A stretch of 64,000 nucleotides of DNA. Origin: Bacteroidota bacterium (GTDB taxonomy: Bacteria; Bacteroidota; Bacteroidia; Sphingobacteriales; Sphingobacteriaceae). The notes under the pieces are model-generated. The model saw only the letters and a program-made list of their open reading frames with translations. It made no database searches and had not been told where the DNA came from. Positions 24,532-33,596 of the stretch are shown here, in pieces; the first letter of the stretch is position 1; each line of letters starts with the position of its first letter. The stretch lies in contig JAMFRP010000011.1 of the NCBI GenBank assembly GCA_026224775.1, positions 1 to 64,000 on the forward strand. Direction: 5' to 3'. The position numbers and the translations under genes were made by a program.

Positions 24532-26280
24532 ATGAAAAAATCAAAATATATCGCAATGATGCTGATCCTCGGGTTAGCTTCTTGTACAAAAAATTTTCAG
24601 AAAATTAATACCAACCCGGAACAATTTAGCGCCCCTGACCTGGAACCGGTGATGAGTGAAGTTTTTAAAACTACAGCGGACAGAATAGAAACGGATAACC
24701 TTACCTATTTCTGGGATTATCAAAATATCATCCAGGCATTTGGGTATGATCGTTATTCGACCAATGATGATGCTATGTGGAGTGATTTTTACATCAAGGG
24801 GCTTGGCAATATGTACCAGCTGAATAAGATTTATGGAAACAACCCCGGTTATGCAAACCGCAATATCATCGTGGATATTTGGTCGTGTTACCTTTATTCG
24901 TATCTGGTGTCAACTTACGGACCGGTTCCATACACGGCTGCTGGAACAAATTCATCTGTCATTCCCTATGATAGTGAAAATACCGTGTGCACTGCCCTGT
25001 TAACCCGCTTAACAAAAGATTACAATGGTATTAATCTTACCGGCGATAAACTATCAACAGATTTTGTATTCAATGGAAATTTGACGCAATGGAAAAAATT
25101 TGCAAATGCCCTTCGCTTGCGGTTAGCGCTGCGCTATCAGCGAAATATCCCAACCTTGGCAGTAGCAACTATCAAAGATGTTATGGCGCACGAAGTAGAT
25201 TTACCGACATCGGATGCAGATGACGCAAAATTCGCATATGGTACAGCCGACGGAAGCCAATCGCCCTATTGGACCAAGTATCTGAAAGCGGTTACCGTTG
25301 ATGCAAACTGGCCAACTATGGGTGATTTTGTTTTTACCTGGTTCCGTTCTTATAAAGACCCAAGGATGCAGGCTTATTTTAATTCCTCCGCAACTGGTTA
25401 TAGTATTACAGATACCTTGACCAGCAGTGCTGATGCCCTCCATCATATTGTTACTTATAAAGTGCCTTATCTTGGTTTAGATAAAGCGTCAACGCTGCTT
25501 TCAACCTGGGGTGTAACAACACAATTGTATTCCGGCGCGTCACAGACAGATAGTTATAGTACATTACCGGGCGCAAATGGCAAAACACCGACTACGCCGA
25601 CTGGAATCAATGTACTGGCCCCGGACAAACCATTTTATTTTATGACCTATGCAGAAGTTTGTTTTATGGAGGCAGAGGCTGCGCAACTTGGTTACGGCGG
25701 CGCGCTGACACCGGACAAATACTATTACAATGGGATCAGTGCCAATTTAACGTTATGGGGAGTTACACCAACACAAATTATTGCTTATGAAGCTACACCG
25801 GGTATACAGTGGGGTACAACAGGCAAAGGCTTCAACTATCCGCTAGGGTTAGTTAATGCTAATATCCCCGCGGATAATTCTTTTAAAATCTATCTCCAGG
25901 AATGGTTGAGCGGATATCCTGACGGCGGGTTTGATACGTGGTGTTTATTCCGTCGCACGTTATTTTTAAATATCCCACCCAATACTAATCCTGCTACGCC
26001 TATGTTATCTGCTACGTTGTGGGGCACACTACCCGACCGCTGGCAATATCCCAAAAGCGAGAATACTACGAATCCGCAAGGAGAGCAGGGGGGGGTTAAA
26101 CTGTTAGGCGGATTAGATTATCCGCAAACCGTGTTACAATTTGCAAAACCATATACACCTGTAAATTGGGGTGCGGCGAAGGTGTTTTATGACTACACTG
26201 AATTTGAAAAATGGTATGGAACCACAATCCAGAGTTTGCAGACAAACAGCATTACTTACACCGAAACTGGAAAGTATTGA
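24532..26280 (+). CDS. SusD/RagB-family glycan-binding lipoprotein
   Basis: This 582-residue lipoprotein has the lipobox LASC, with Cys at about residue 18. KNFQKINTNPEQF right after it is typical of the SusD-like 2 subgroup. The body contains the helical TPR framework and a long glycan-facing insertion; the C-terminal part has FMTYAEVCFMEAEA, the conserved helix of SusD proteins. It forms the surface lid on the SusC barrel and binds the oligosaccharide. It is tightly coupled to susC (4 bp) and followed after 18 bp by the GH99-fold lipoprotein. Confidence 0.95.
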   Translation: MKKSKYIAMMLILGLASCTKNFQKINTNPEQFSAPDLEPVMSEVFKTTADRIETDNLTYFWDYQNIIQAFGYDRYSTNDDAMWSDFYIKGLGNMYQLNKIYGNNPGYANRNIIVDIWSCYLYSYLVSTYGPVPYTAAGTNSSVIPYDSENTVCTALLTRLTKDYNGINLTGDKLSTDFVFNGNLTQWKKFANALRLRLALRYQRNIPTLAVATIKDVMAHEVDLPTSDADDAKFAYGTADGSQSPYWTKYLKAVTVDANWPTMGDFVFTWFRSYKDPRMQAYFNSSATGYSITDTLTSSADALHHIVTYKVPYLGLDKASTLLSTWGVTTQLYSGASQTDSYSTLPGANGKTPTTPTGINVLAPDKPFYFMTYAEVCFMEAEAAQLGYGGALTPDKYYYNGISANLTLWGVTPTQIIAYEATPGIQWGTTGKGFNYPLGLVNANIPADNSFKIYLQEWLSGYPDGGFDTWCLFRRTLFLNIPPNTNPATPMLSATLWGTLPDRWQYPKSENTTNPQGEQGGVKLLGGLDYPQTVLQFAKPYTPVNWGAAKVFYDYTEFEKWYGTTIQSLQTNSITYTETGKY

Positions 26281-26298
26281 TTCTTAAATTTTAATAAA

Positions 26299-27492
26299 AT
26301 GAAAACAAAAAATATTTACTTATATGCATTGCTTGGTTTTATACTCATTACCTCGGCCATGTCTTGCAAAAAGAAAGACCCAAGCATCGACAACTATTTC
26401 TTAAATTATAAGATACCCGAAACACCCGCGACATTCGATTATATGGTAGGGGCATTTTATTACACATTTACTACATACAACGCAAATATCACTTATACGC
26501 CTGACAGCCTGGGAAAATATACGACCTCGACAACTGGTGTGATTCCGGCGAATGTGATTAAAACACATATTAACGAGGCAATTAACGCCAAAATTGATTA
26601 CTTTATCTTTTCGCTTCGTTCGCCGGATCTTGATTTTAATAACTACAAAATCGACTCGGTATCACTGGGTTGTTTTTTGAGCGCGCCAAATTCTTCAAAG
26701 ATGAACTTTGCGGTTACCTACAACTTAAGCCAGGGTACTTTAGGCATCACTGATGCCGGGAACCCGAATGCCCAAGGCATAGCCCAGGGCACGCCCATAG
26801 AGGCAAACGCTACCAAACTGGCAGGTTTTTACAAAGACTTTATCCGGCTGGCTTACTACATGAAAATGCCCAATTACCAAAAGGTTGACGGTAAGCCCAT
26901 CCTTATTATTAACAATGCCTATGAACTTAATTCAAACATGGACCCCAAAAATCCGGGGAGCGACGCGCCTCTATATAGCGCGATCCGTAAAGAATTATCG
27001 ACGTTAGGCCTTGATGTTTACATCATCGGTATGCAGACCAATTGGGGCGTACCGAATAACTATTTTTTCCGCTATCAAAACTGTCTGGATGCTTTATACG
27101 AAGCAAATATGGCAGATACAAAAAATATTTATGACCGTTGGTTTGCGTTCGGACCTTATGTTGATCAGAATTTCGCTTACTGGAAACAGGAACTGGAATC
27201 ATGGCCTGCAGGCGGGCTGACACCAGGTCAAAAAAATATGCAATTCGTACCCTGCATACAAGCTGGTTACAATTACCAAATCAATGCACCGACCAGCACC
27301 AGTTTTAGTATTGTAAAAAGCGCCGACTGGTATCGTACTTATACCAACGTCGCTAAACGGAACGCTTCCGGCAAACTTGTGCTGATTGATTCCTGGAACA
27401 ATTTTTCAGTCGATACCCAGATAGAACCCACAACCCAATATGGCACCACGTACACGGATGTCACCCGGCAAGAATTCAAAATTAACCAGTAA
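26299..27492 (+). CDS. GH99/WbsX-fold lipoprotein without catalytic acids, probable surface glycan-binding protein
   Basis: This 397-residue lipoprotein (lipobox AMSC) begins its domain with MVGAFYYTF and contains YQKVDGKPILII, as in GH99/WbsX-fold proteins. In catalytic GH99 enzymes the C-terminal motif is NEWHEGTQIEP with two essential Glu residues. Here the motif reads NNFSVDTQIEP, so Asn368 and Val371 replace both acids while TQIEP is kept. The three GH71/99-like paralogues in this window retain both Glu residues. Its position directly after susD, where surface glycan-binding proteins are usually encoded, supports a binding role rather than hydrolysis. This role is inferred. Confidence 0.7.
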   Translation: MKTKNIYLYALLGFILITSAMSCKKKDPSIDNYFLNYKIPETPATFDYMVGAFYYTFTTYNANITYTPDSLGKYTTSTTGVIPANVIKTHINEAINAKIDYFIFSLRSPDLDFNNYKIDSVSLGCFLSAPNSSKMNFAVTYNLSQGTLGITDAGNPNAQGIAQGTPIEANATKLAGFYKDFIRLAYYMKMPNYQKVDGKPILIINNAYELNSNMDPKNPGSDAPLYSAIRKELSTLGLDVYIIGMQTNWGVPNNYFFRYQNCLDALYEANMADTKNIYDRWFAFGPYVDQNFAYWKQELESWPAGGLTPGQKNMQFVPCIQAGYNYQINAPTSTSFSIVKSADWYRTYTNVAKRNASGKLVLIDSWNNFSVDTQIEPTTQYGTTYTDVTRQEFKINQ

Positions 27493-27501
27493 TTATTAAC
27501 T

Positions 27502-27532
27502 AATCCCCGGCATTTTATTAATGCCGGGGATT
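27502..27532 (+). terminator. Strong intra-operon hairpin after susCD and the binding protein
   Basis: Perfect 13-base arms (27502-27514 and 27520-27532) with a 5-nt loop lie 9 bp after the stop of the GH99-fold lipoprotein. No U tract follows. Such hairpins often allow partial readthrough or protect the upstream mRNA, keeping susCD transcripts more abundant than the enzyme genes. Confidence 0.6.
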
Positions 27533-27567
27533 ATGATGTCCTTCAAATAAACTCCAATATTCTTAAT

Positions 27568-29844
27568 ATGCCCAATTATATAGCGTGGCGACACCGACTA
27601 AACAATTTGCTTAGGTTTAGTTTAATCATATCTATGAGCTTGTACTGTGGCCGTTTATCGGCACAAGACACCAATGCAGCCGATTCGGGCAATGGCAATC
27701 TAAAATACATCGACCCGCGGATTGGAAATGTGGGCTGGCTGTTGCAACCAACCCGGCCGACCGTACAATTGCCAAATCAAATGATCCGCGTGTACCCCGA
27801 ACGCAATGATTATATTGATGATCAGATATCGAGCTTTCCTTTAAGCATTGTTTCGCACCGTCTTGGCGAGGTATTCTCTATGAAACCCTGGTCGCAAACG
27901 ATAACCGTAAACTCCTGGAAACAAAAACAGGCCTATGATCACGATCTTGAAGTGACACGTCCGTGGTATTATTCAACATATCTTATCGATGATGATATCA
28001 CTGTGGAATTTGCCGCAGGAAAAAAAGTGGGTTTTTACCGTTTTAATTTTGGTGGCGATAGCCATAAACGGGCACTTCTTTTTGATCTGTATAACAAAGG
28101 CAAGGGTTCCTGGAAATTTATAGACGGAGAACGGATTGAAGGTACCGAAACCTATCACGATGATATAAAAGTTTATTTATACGGAGAATTTAGTCAGCCT
28201 GGTAAAACTGGGACGGTTGTTGGTAATCGCTTGACTGATGCGACAGAGATAGCGGGTTTACCGGCCCAATCTTTTATCAGCTTCAGCGACACGACCCACC
28301 AGTTGGATTTCAAATATGCCATTTCTTATATCAGCGCCGAGCAGGCAAAGAAAAATTTTTCAGAAGAGATTCAAACAGAAAACTTTGAAGATTTAAAACG
28401 AAATGGCATGACCGACTGGGGAAAGGCAATTGATAATATTCATATAGAAGGCGGTACCGAAGCACAACGCCGTTCCTTTTTTACGGCGTATTACCGCTGT
28501 AATGAACGTATGGTCGACATTACCGAAGATGGAAAATATTACAGTGGTTTTGACAAACAAATCCATACAACCACAAGGCCATTTTATGTGGATGACTGGA
28601 CCTGGGATACTTATCTGGCGCTACACCCGTTGAGAGCTATTGTAAATCCGTTACTTGAACAGGATATGGCGAATTCGTATGTTACCCAATATGAGCAAAG
28701 TGGCTGGATGCCGACTTTCCCCGTGCTTTTTGGAGACCATGCGTGTATGAACGGGTTTCATTCGACAATCATGCTGTTAGACGATTACCGAAAAGGCCTC
28801 CGCAATTTTGATACGGATAAAGCCTTTGAAGGGATGGTCAAAAATGCAGATGAAGCAACGATGCTGCCCTGGAAAAATGGTCCAAAAACCCGCCTAGAGG
28901 ATGTTTATTATAAAAAAGGGTTCTTTCCGGCACTTCGCATCGGTGAAACGGAAAGTGTACCAGAAGTTGATGGGCATGAACACCGACAGGCCGTTGCCGT
29001 AACGCTTGGCGCTAGTTATGATGACTGGGCTGTCGGTCAAATGGCAGCCGAGCTTGGCAAAACCGATATCGCGCAAAGATTTTCAAAGCGGGGATATAAT
29101 TACAAAAATCTTTGGAATACCAATTATATGATGTTTATCCCAAAAGATATTAATGGCAACTGGATTAATATAGACCCCAAATTTGATGGTGGTTCAGGTG
29201 GCAGGGATTATTATGATGAAAATAATGGCTGGACTTATTTATGGCAGGTACAGGAAGATATTCCCGGGCTGATCGGTCTGATGGGTGGCAAAACAAAATT
29301 TGAAGCACGTTTAGATCAGCTTTTCCGTGAACCACTTGGCCGGAGCAAATATGAATTTTGGTCAAAATTCCCTGATGCGACAGGTCTTGTGGGCGAATAT
29401 TCTATGGGAAACGAACCCAGCTTTTTTATACCTTACCTGTATAACTTTACAAATGCACCCTGGAAAACCCAGGAGCGTATCCGTCTTTTGATGGATGTCT
29501 GGTATAAGGATAACATATTTGGTATTCCGGGTGATGAAGATGGTGGCGGGATGTCAGCATTTATGGTATTTTCTTCCATGGGTTTTTACCCGGTAACACC
29601 AGGCCTTCCGCTTTATACAATCGGCAGCCCGGTTTTTAGTAAAGTCACGATCGATTTAACAGACGGAAAACACTTTACTATTATCGCCAATGGTGCATCG
29701 GTGATCAATAAGTATATACAAAGCGCCCGTATGAATGGCGTAGTTTTAAATAAACCCTGGTTTACACATCAGCAACTTGTTGATGGAGGTACCCTTGAAT
29801 TGGAGATGGGGCCAAAGCCAAATAAATCCTGGGGCCACGATTAA
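27568..29844 (+). CDS. GH92 exo-alpha-mannosidase (divergent subgroup)
   Basis: This 758-residue secreted protein (signal peptide ends RLSAQ at about 33) starts its domain with KYIDPRIGNVGWL, a variant of the GH92 VDPxIGTGGHG start. Conserved GH92 motifs are WTWDTYLALHPL, MGNEPSFFIPYLYN and GDEDGGGMSAFMVFSSMGFYP, which carry catalytic acids and calcium ligands in the family. GH92 enzymes remove mannose from the non-reducing end with inversion. The altered N-terminal motif suggests a different linkage or substituted mannose compared with the classical copy at 44643. It is in the susC operon, with the GH2 gene starting 13 bp after its stop. Confidence 0.9.
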   Translation: MPNYIAWRHRLNNLLRFSLIISMSLYCGRLSAQDTNAADSGNGNLKYIDPRIGNVGWLLQPTRPTVQLPNQMIRVYPERNDYIDDQISSFPLSIVSHRLGEVFSMKPWSQTITVNSWKQKQAYDHDLEVTRPWYYSTYLIDDDITVEFAAGKKVGFYRFNFGGDSHKRALLFDLYNKGKGSWKFIDGERIEGTETYHDDIKVYLYGEFSQPGKTGTVVGNRLTDATEIAGLPAQSFISFSDTTHQLDFKYAISYISAEQAKKNFSEEIQTENFEDLKRNGMTDWGKAIDNIHIEGGTEAQRRSFFTAYYRCNERMVDITEDGKYYSGFDKQIHTTTRPFYVDDWTWDTYLALHPLRAIVNPLLEQDMANSYVTQYEQSGWMPTFPVLFGDHACMNGFHSTIMLLDDYRKGLRNFDTDKAFEGMVKNADEATMLPWKNGPKTRLEDVYYKKGFFPALRIGETESVPEVDGHEHRQAVAVTLGASYDDWAVGQMAAELGKTDIAQRFSKRGYNYKNLWNTNYMMFIPKDINGNWINIDPKFDGGSGGRDYYDENNGWTYLWQVQEDIPGLIGLMGGKTKFEARLDQLFREPLGRSKYEFWSKFPDATGLVGEYSMGNEPSFFIPYLYNFTNAPWKTQERIRLLMDVWYKDNIFGIPGDEDGGGMSAFMVFSSMGFYPVTPGLPLYTIGSPVFSKVTIDLTDGKHFTIIANGASVINKYIQSARMNGVVLNKPWFTHQQLVDGGTLELEMGPKPNKSWGHD

Positions 29845-29857
29845 CTTTAAAACACAT

Positions 29858-32800
29858 ATGATGAAACGCATCAAAATATCTGCTTGGCTTTTTCTGGTTA
29901 CACTGACAGCGCTAACCACTTTTCCGTATCAAGGGCGCGCACAGGCGGTCAAATTTAATGCGCCCTTTGCGCCTTCTGCCGGTTATACAAATGACACGGA
30001 AAAACCGTATCGCCAAAGTATTTCATTAAACGGTTTATGGCACTTTGAGCCATGCGCCCTTCCTTTCGGTTTTAAAGAAGGCATCGACGTTACACCAGAA
30101 TTGCCGGCTTTCTCCGCAAATGACGTAGATAAGATACCTATCCGGATACCTTCTCCCTGGAATGCCAATGATTTTGCAGATCATGATGGCCTCGGGGGTG
30201 ACTTTAATAATTTTCCATCCTATCCAAAATCATGGGAAAAAATAAAAATGGGCTGGCTTTACCGGAAGTTTACTGTCCCGGCGGAATGGAAAGGCAAAAC
30301 GGTTATCCTTCATTTTGATGCGGTTGCCGGCGACGCACAGGTTTTTGTAAACGGAACAAAAGCAGGCAGTCACTTTGATATTTTTTTACCCTTTGATATT
30401 GATGTGACCCGATTGGTGAAATATGGAAAAGAAAACGAAATCACCGTTGGCGTACGAAAAGCATCGCTGTTTGACAAACAGGGCAAATACGGTCGCCGAA
30501 CCTACCAAGGTGGCTCTTTTTGGGGCCAGCATATCGCCGGTATATGGCAGGATGTAACGCTGATCGCAAAACCCATGCTAAATATCAGCGATATTTATGT
30601 CAGGCCACAATTAGATTCGGATTTATTGGTCGAGCAGGTAACACTAACCAACAATGATCCCGATACTAAACGGATTGGTTTGCAAGGTAAAGTATACGGA
30701 TGGGTAAATCACGCTGGAAGCGACGTGCTTTCCGCACCGGTCCCGGTTTCATCCCTTGGAAAAGCACCCGTGTTGCAGCTCAGTCAGCAACAAATCGTTA
30801 TACCTGCTGGCGGAACAGTGACGGTCACGCTACAGCAAAAAATAACCGGCCAGTTAAAAACATGGTCGCCTGATGCCCCCAATTTATACGGGATGGTTAT
30901 CAGCATCAACGACCACGATGTTGTAATGGATAATAAATATGTGCGATTTGGCTGGCGACAGACAAAAATTGTCGGTAAAGACTTTCTTTTGAATGGTTCA
31001 CCGATTATAGTAAGAGGGGATTCCTGGCATTTTATGGGTATACCCCAGATGACCAGACGATATGCGTGGGCATGGTTTAAGGCATTGAAAGACGCCCATT
31101 TAAATGCCGTTCGCTTACATGCCGAACCCTACCCGTCATTTTACCTGGATATGGCGGACGAAATGGGCGTTATGGTGCTTGACGAATCAGCAATGTGGGC
31201 AAGCGATGGCGGCCCAAAATTTGATGATCCGGCGTACTGGAAAGATAGTGAGCGTCATCTTGCCGATCTTATACGACGGGACAGGGATCATCCGAGCGTT
31301 TTTGGCTGGAGCATATCAAATGAAATCGTCCCGGTAATCCGGAATGTGATGCATAACCCGCCCGGTCTGTTGGATATCCTGATCAGCCATTATGCTATAT
31401 GGGCGGATAGCTGCCGACGGCTTGATCCGTCCCGGCCATGGATATCTGCCGATGGCGAAGACGATGGGAGCGGCCGTTTGCCGACATATATTGTTCACTA
31501 TGGTGGCTTCCAGGCAATGGACCGTGGTTTAAAAAGCCCAAAGCCATGGGGCGTTGGCGAAGCAGGCAATGCTTATTATGGTACGCCAGAACAAGTCGCC
31601 GGAACAAACGGTGACCGTGCCTACACTTCCTTTGAAGGACGAATGGAAGGTGTTGCTGCTTCATCTTATCAATCCCTTGTTGCACAACGCCAGCGAAAAG
31701 CTGTCTATCGAAGTGTCTTTAACCTCGTTTGGTATGGTTTGCAACCCCTTGCCCTTGGATTAAAAGATACCAGTCGCGCGCCTCAGGTAAACGATGGCAT
31801 TTTCTTTTCTTCGTTTGTCGAAGATGTGGCGGGTGTACAACCCGAGCGTCTTGGACCATATTGTACCACATTGAACCCCGGCTATGATCCAAATTATCCG
31901 TTGTATAAGCCATGGCCGCTTTTTGAAGCGATAAAAGATGCCTCAGGCGATACGACTATCGTCAGCAGATGGGCAAATATTCATCCGGCGGCAAGAAAAA
32001 CAACTCCGACGGTAATCGTACAACCCTTTAAGATTATCGGCGGCCCCGGTAGTGAATTGATTTCGAACTTAAAAAAACTTGGTATCTTGGTTGACCGTAG
32101 CGTTAATACCGGTGAAAAAGTGTTACTGATTGATGGTTTACATCCGCCCGGTGAAAACATCAAAAAAGAAATCAACGAAGTAACGGCCTCAGGTGGGCGA
32201 GTGATCATTTTTGGTGCTGACAATGGCAGGCTTTCAAAACTAAATAAACTTTTACCATCCCCTCTTGAAATCACTGACAGAAAAGCCTCCTCACTGGTTA
32301 TCGAAAAAGACAATCCTATTGTTGCCGGGATCGGGCTGGCCGATCTGTATTTTTCTGAACAAAGTCCGGCTGACGTGATATCAACGGGACTGGCAGGACC
32401 GTTTACCAATGAAAGCAATACGGTGTTGGCGGATTGTAACACTGACTGGCTGCGCTGGAACAAACAGCCCGAATATGCCAAAACGATCAGCATTCTGCGA
32501 TCAGAAAGAGAGAAAAAACCCGCAGGAGCGGTAATGATCAGTAAACAGATCGGTCAGGGAGAATTGCTGGTTACTACCTTTCCGCTTGATTCAAGATTGT
32601 TAAAAGTGGAACTGGCTGCCCGTAAAATTTTATCAAATCTTGGATTACCGCTTGATGCCAATGTAAATTCGGGGGCGGCTATAACGGGCAACAATTTGGT
32701 GCATGTACTGTCCAGTGATGGATTTACGCTACCATCCTTACAGGAAGCGTTAAGCAAGATCCACGTCGACCCGGCAAAAGGGGCGCTTATAAAAGATGGC

Positions 32801-33223
32801 GTACAGACTGATGGCCATAACTGGTCATCCAGTTATCAGGATAATGGTGTTTTTACCCTATCTGGGAAAAACAAAAAGACTGTCAATAGTAATGAAATCG
32901 TATACCTGAGTTTCTGGGTATCCAGTCCCAGGTCGTTAGAAGACCTTTTGCTGGAGCCTAATCTGCCAACTGTAAATTTTACTGCGATGACCACCGGAGC
33001 CGTACAGATTTGGTTAAATGGCGCACCCGTTCTGGAAAATACGGCTGACGGGCAACAACTAAAAGCAAGTGTCCAATCTGAACCGCTAAAATTAAAACAA
33101 GGCTGGAACCACTTCCTGATAAAGCTGATCAGGACAGGTGATCAGTGGACCTTTAGTGGTCATTTCACCAGCAACCAACCGGAATTTTTAAAACAGCTTG
33201 AATCTGCAATTGAAAAACCTTGA
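29858..33223 (+). CDS. GH2-family beta-glycosidase with extra C-terminal domains
   Basis: This 1121-residue secreted enzyme is read from the ATG at 29858 (a second ATG follows at once); the signal peptide ends near YQGRAQ. The sugar-binding jelly-roll (WLYRKFTVPAEWKGKTVIL, VFVNGTKAG) is followed by the immunoglobulin-like domain and the TIM barrel (NAVRLHAEPYPSFYLDMADE). The acid/base Glu489 lies in SISNE and the nucleophile Glu568 in VGEAGN. About 450 residues follow the barrel, including a segment resembling a glutamine-amidotransferase-like fold (IDGLHPPGENI) and a lectin-like end. The substrate may be beta-galactoside, beta-mannoside or beta-glucuronide; the sequence alone does not decide. 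Confidence 0.88.
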   Translation: MMKRIKISAWLFLVTLTALTTFPYQGRAQAVKFNAPFAPSAGYTNDTEKPYRQSISLNGLWHFEPCALPFGFKEGIDVTPELPAFSANDVDKIPIRIPSPWNANDFADHDGLGGDFNNFPSYPKSWEKIKMGWLYRKFTVPAEWKGKTVILHFDAVAGDAQVFVNGTKAGSHFDIFLPFDIDVTRLVKYGKENEITVGVRKASLFDKQGKYGRRTYQGGSFWGQHIAGIWQDVTLIAKPMLNISDIYVRPQLDSDLLVEQVTLTNNDPDTKRIGLQGKVYGWVNHAGSDVLSAPVPVSSLGKAPVLQLSQQQIVIPAGGTVTVTLQQKITGQLKTWSPDAPNLYGMVISINDHDVVMDNKYVRFGWRQTKIVGKDFLLNGSPIIVRGDSWHFMGIPQMTRRYAWAWFKALKDAHLNAVRLHAEPYPSFYLDMADEMGVMVLDESAMWASDGGPKFDDPAYWKDSERHLADLIRRDRDHPSVFGWSISNEIVPVIRNVMHNPPGLLDILISHYAIWADSCRRLDPSRPWISADGEDDGSGRLPTYIVHYGGFQAMDRGLKSPKPWGVGEAGNAYYGTPEQVAGTNGDRAYTSFEGRMEGVAASSYQSLVAQRQRKAVYRSVFNLVWYGLQPLALGLKDTSRAPQVNDGIFFSSFVEDVAGVQPERLGPYCTTLNPGYDPNYPLYKPWPLFEAIKDASGDTTIVSRWANIHPAARKTTPTVIVQPFKIIGGPGSELISNLKKLGILVDRSVNTGEKVLLIDGLHPPGENIKKEINEVTASGGRVIIFGADNGRLSKLNKLLPSPLEITDRKASSLVIEKDNPIVAGIGLADLYFSEQSPADVISTGLAGPFTNESNTVLADCNTDWLRWNKQPEYAKTISILRSEREKKPAGAVMISKQIGQGELLVTTFPLDSRLLKVELAARKILSNLGLPLDANVNSGAAITGNNLVHVLSSDGFTLPSLQEALSKIHVDPAKGALIKDGVQTDGHNWSSSYQDNGVFTLSGKNKKTVNSNEIVYLSFWVSSPRSLEDLLLEPNLPTVNFTAMTTGAVQIWLNGAPVLENTADGQQLKASVQSEPLKLKQGWNHFLIKLIRTGDQWTFSGHFTSNQPEFLKQLESAIEKP

Positions 33224-33230
33224 TAACGTC

Positions 33231-33540
33231 ATGAAATTAAAAAATATCTTTTTCTGGTTGATCCTGTCCGTCGCTTTATCTCTGTCAGGGCGCATTCTAT
33301 TTCAAAACCAAAAACAGGTCAGCCCGGCGACCAAAATATTCAGTATTTCGGGCGTTGGGATTTTTCAAATAAGAATGAGTATGCCAGCTATTGGGGCGGC
33401 GCCTATCCACCAACTTTAACGGGACAACCGTTAAAGTTGGTATTGCCAGCCGTCAGGTCATTGAGCTTTATCAGCCATCAGGATATTATCATGCGTGGCG
33501 GTACACTAAAACCGATAATGGGAAAAACGCCGAATTATAG
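33231..33540 (+). pseudogene. CE2-like esterase pseudogene (signal peptide and start of jelly-roll)
   Basis: The ATG at 33231 opens a signal peptide (MKLKNIFFWLILSVAL). In another frame the text continues with GDQNIQYFGRWDFS and NEYASYWGGAY, matching the start of both intact esterases (12222 and 43480). A second frameshift leads to NFNGTTVKVGIAS, and the frame ends at TAG 33538-33540 with unrelated residues. The SGNH catalytic domain is absent. It lies 7 bp after the GH2 stop, so an intact esterase was once part of this operon. Confidence 0.78.
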
Positions 33541-33596
33541 TTTTGGCACAGCTTTACAGGACAGACCTTAAACCAACACAAAATTTTTTTACTATT

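Noticed and set aside
31981-32493. Minus-strand open frame of 170 codons within the GH2 gene
   Set aside because: It is the antisense shadow of a conserved GH2 coding region and carries no family motif.
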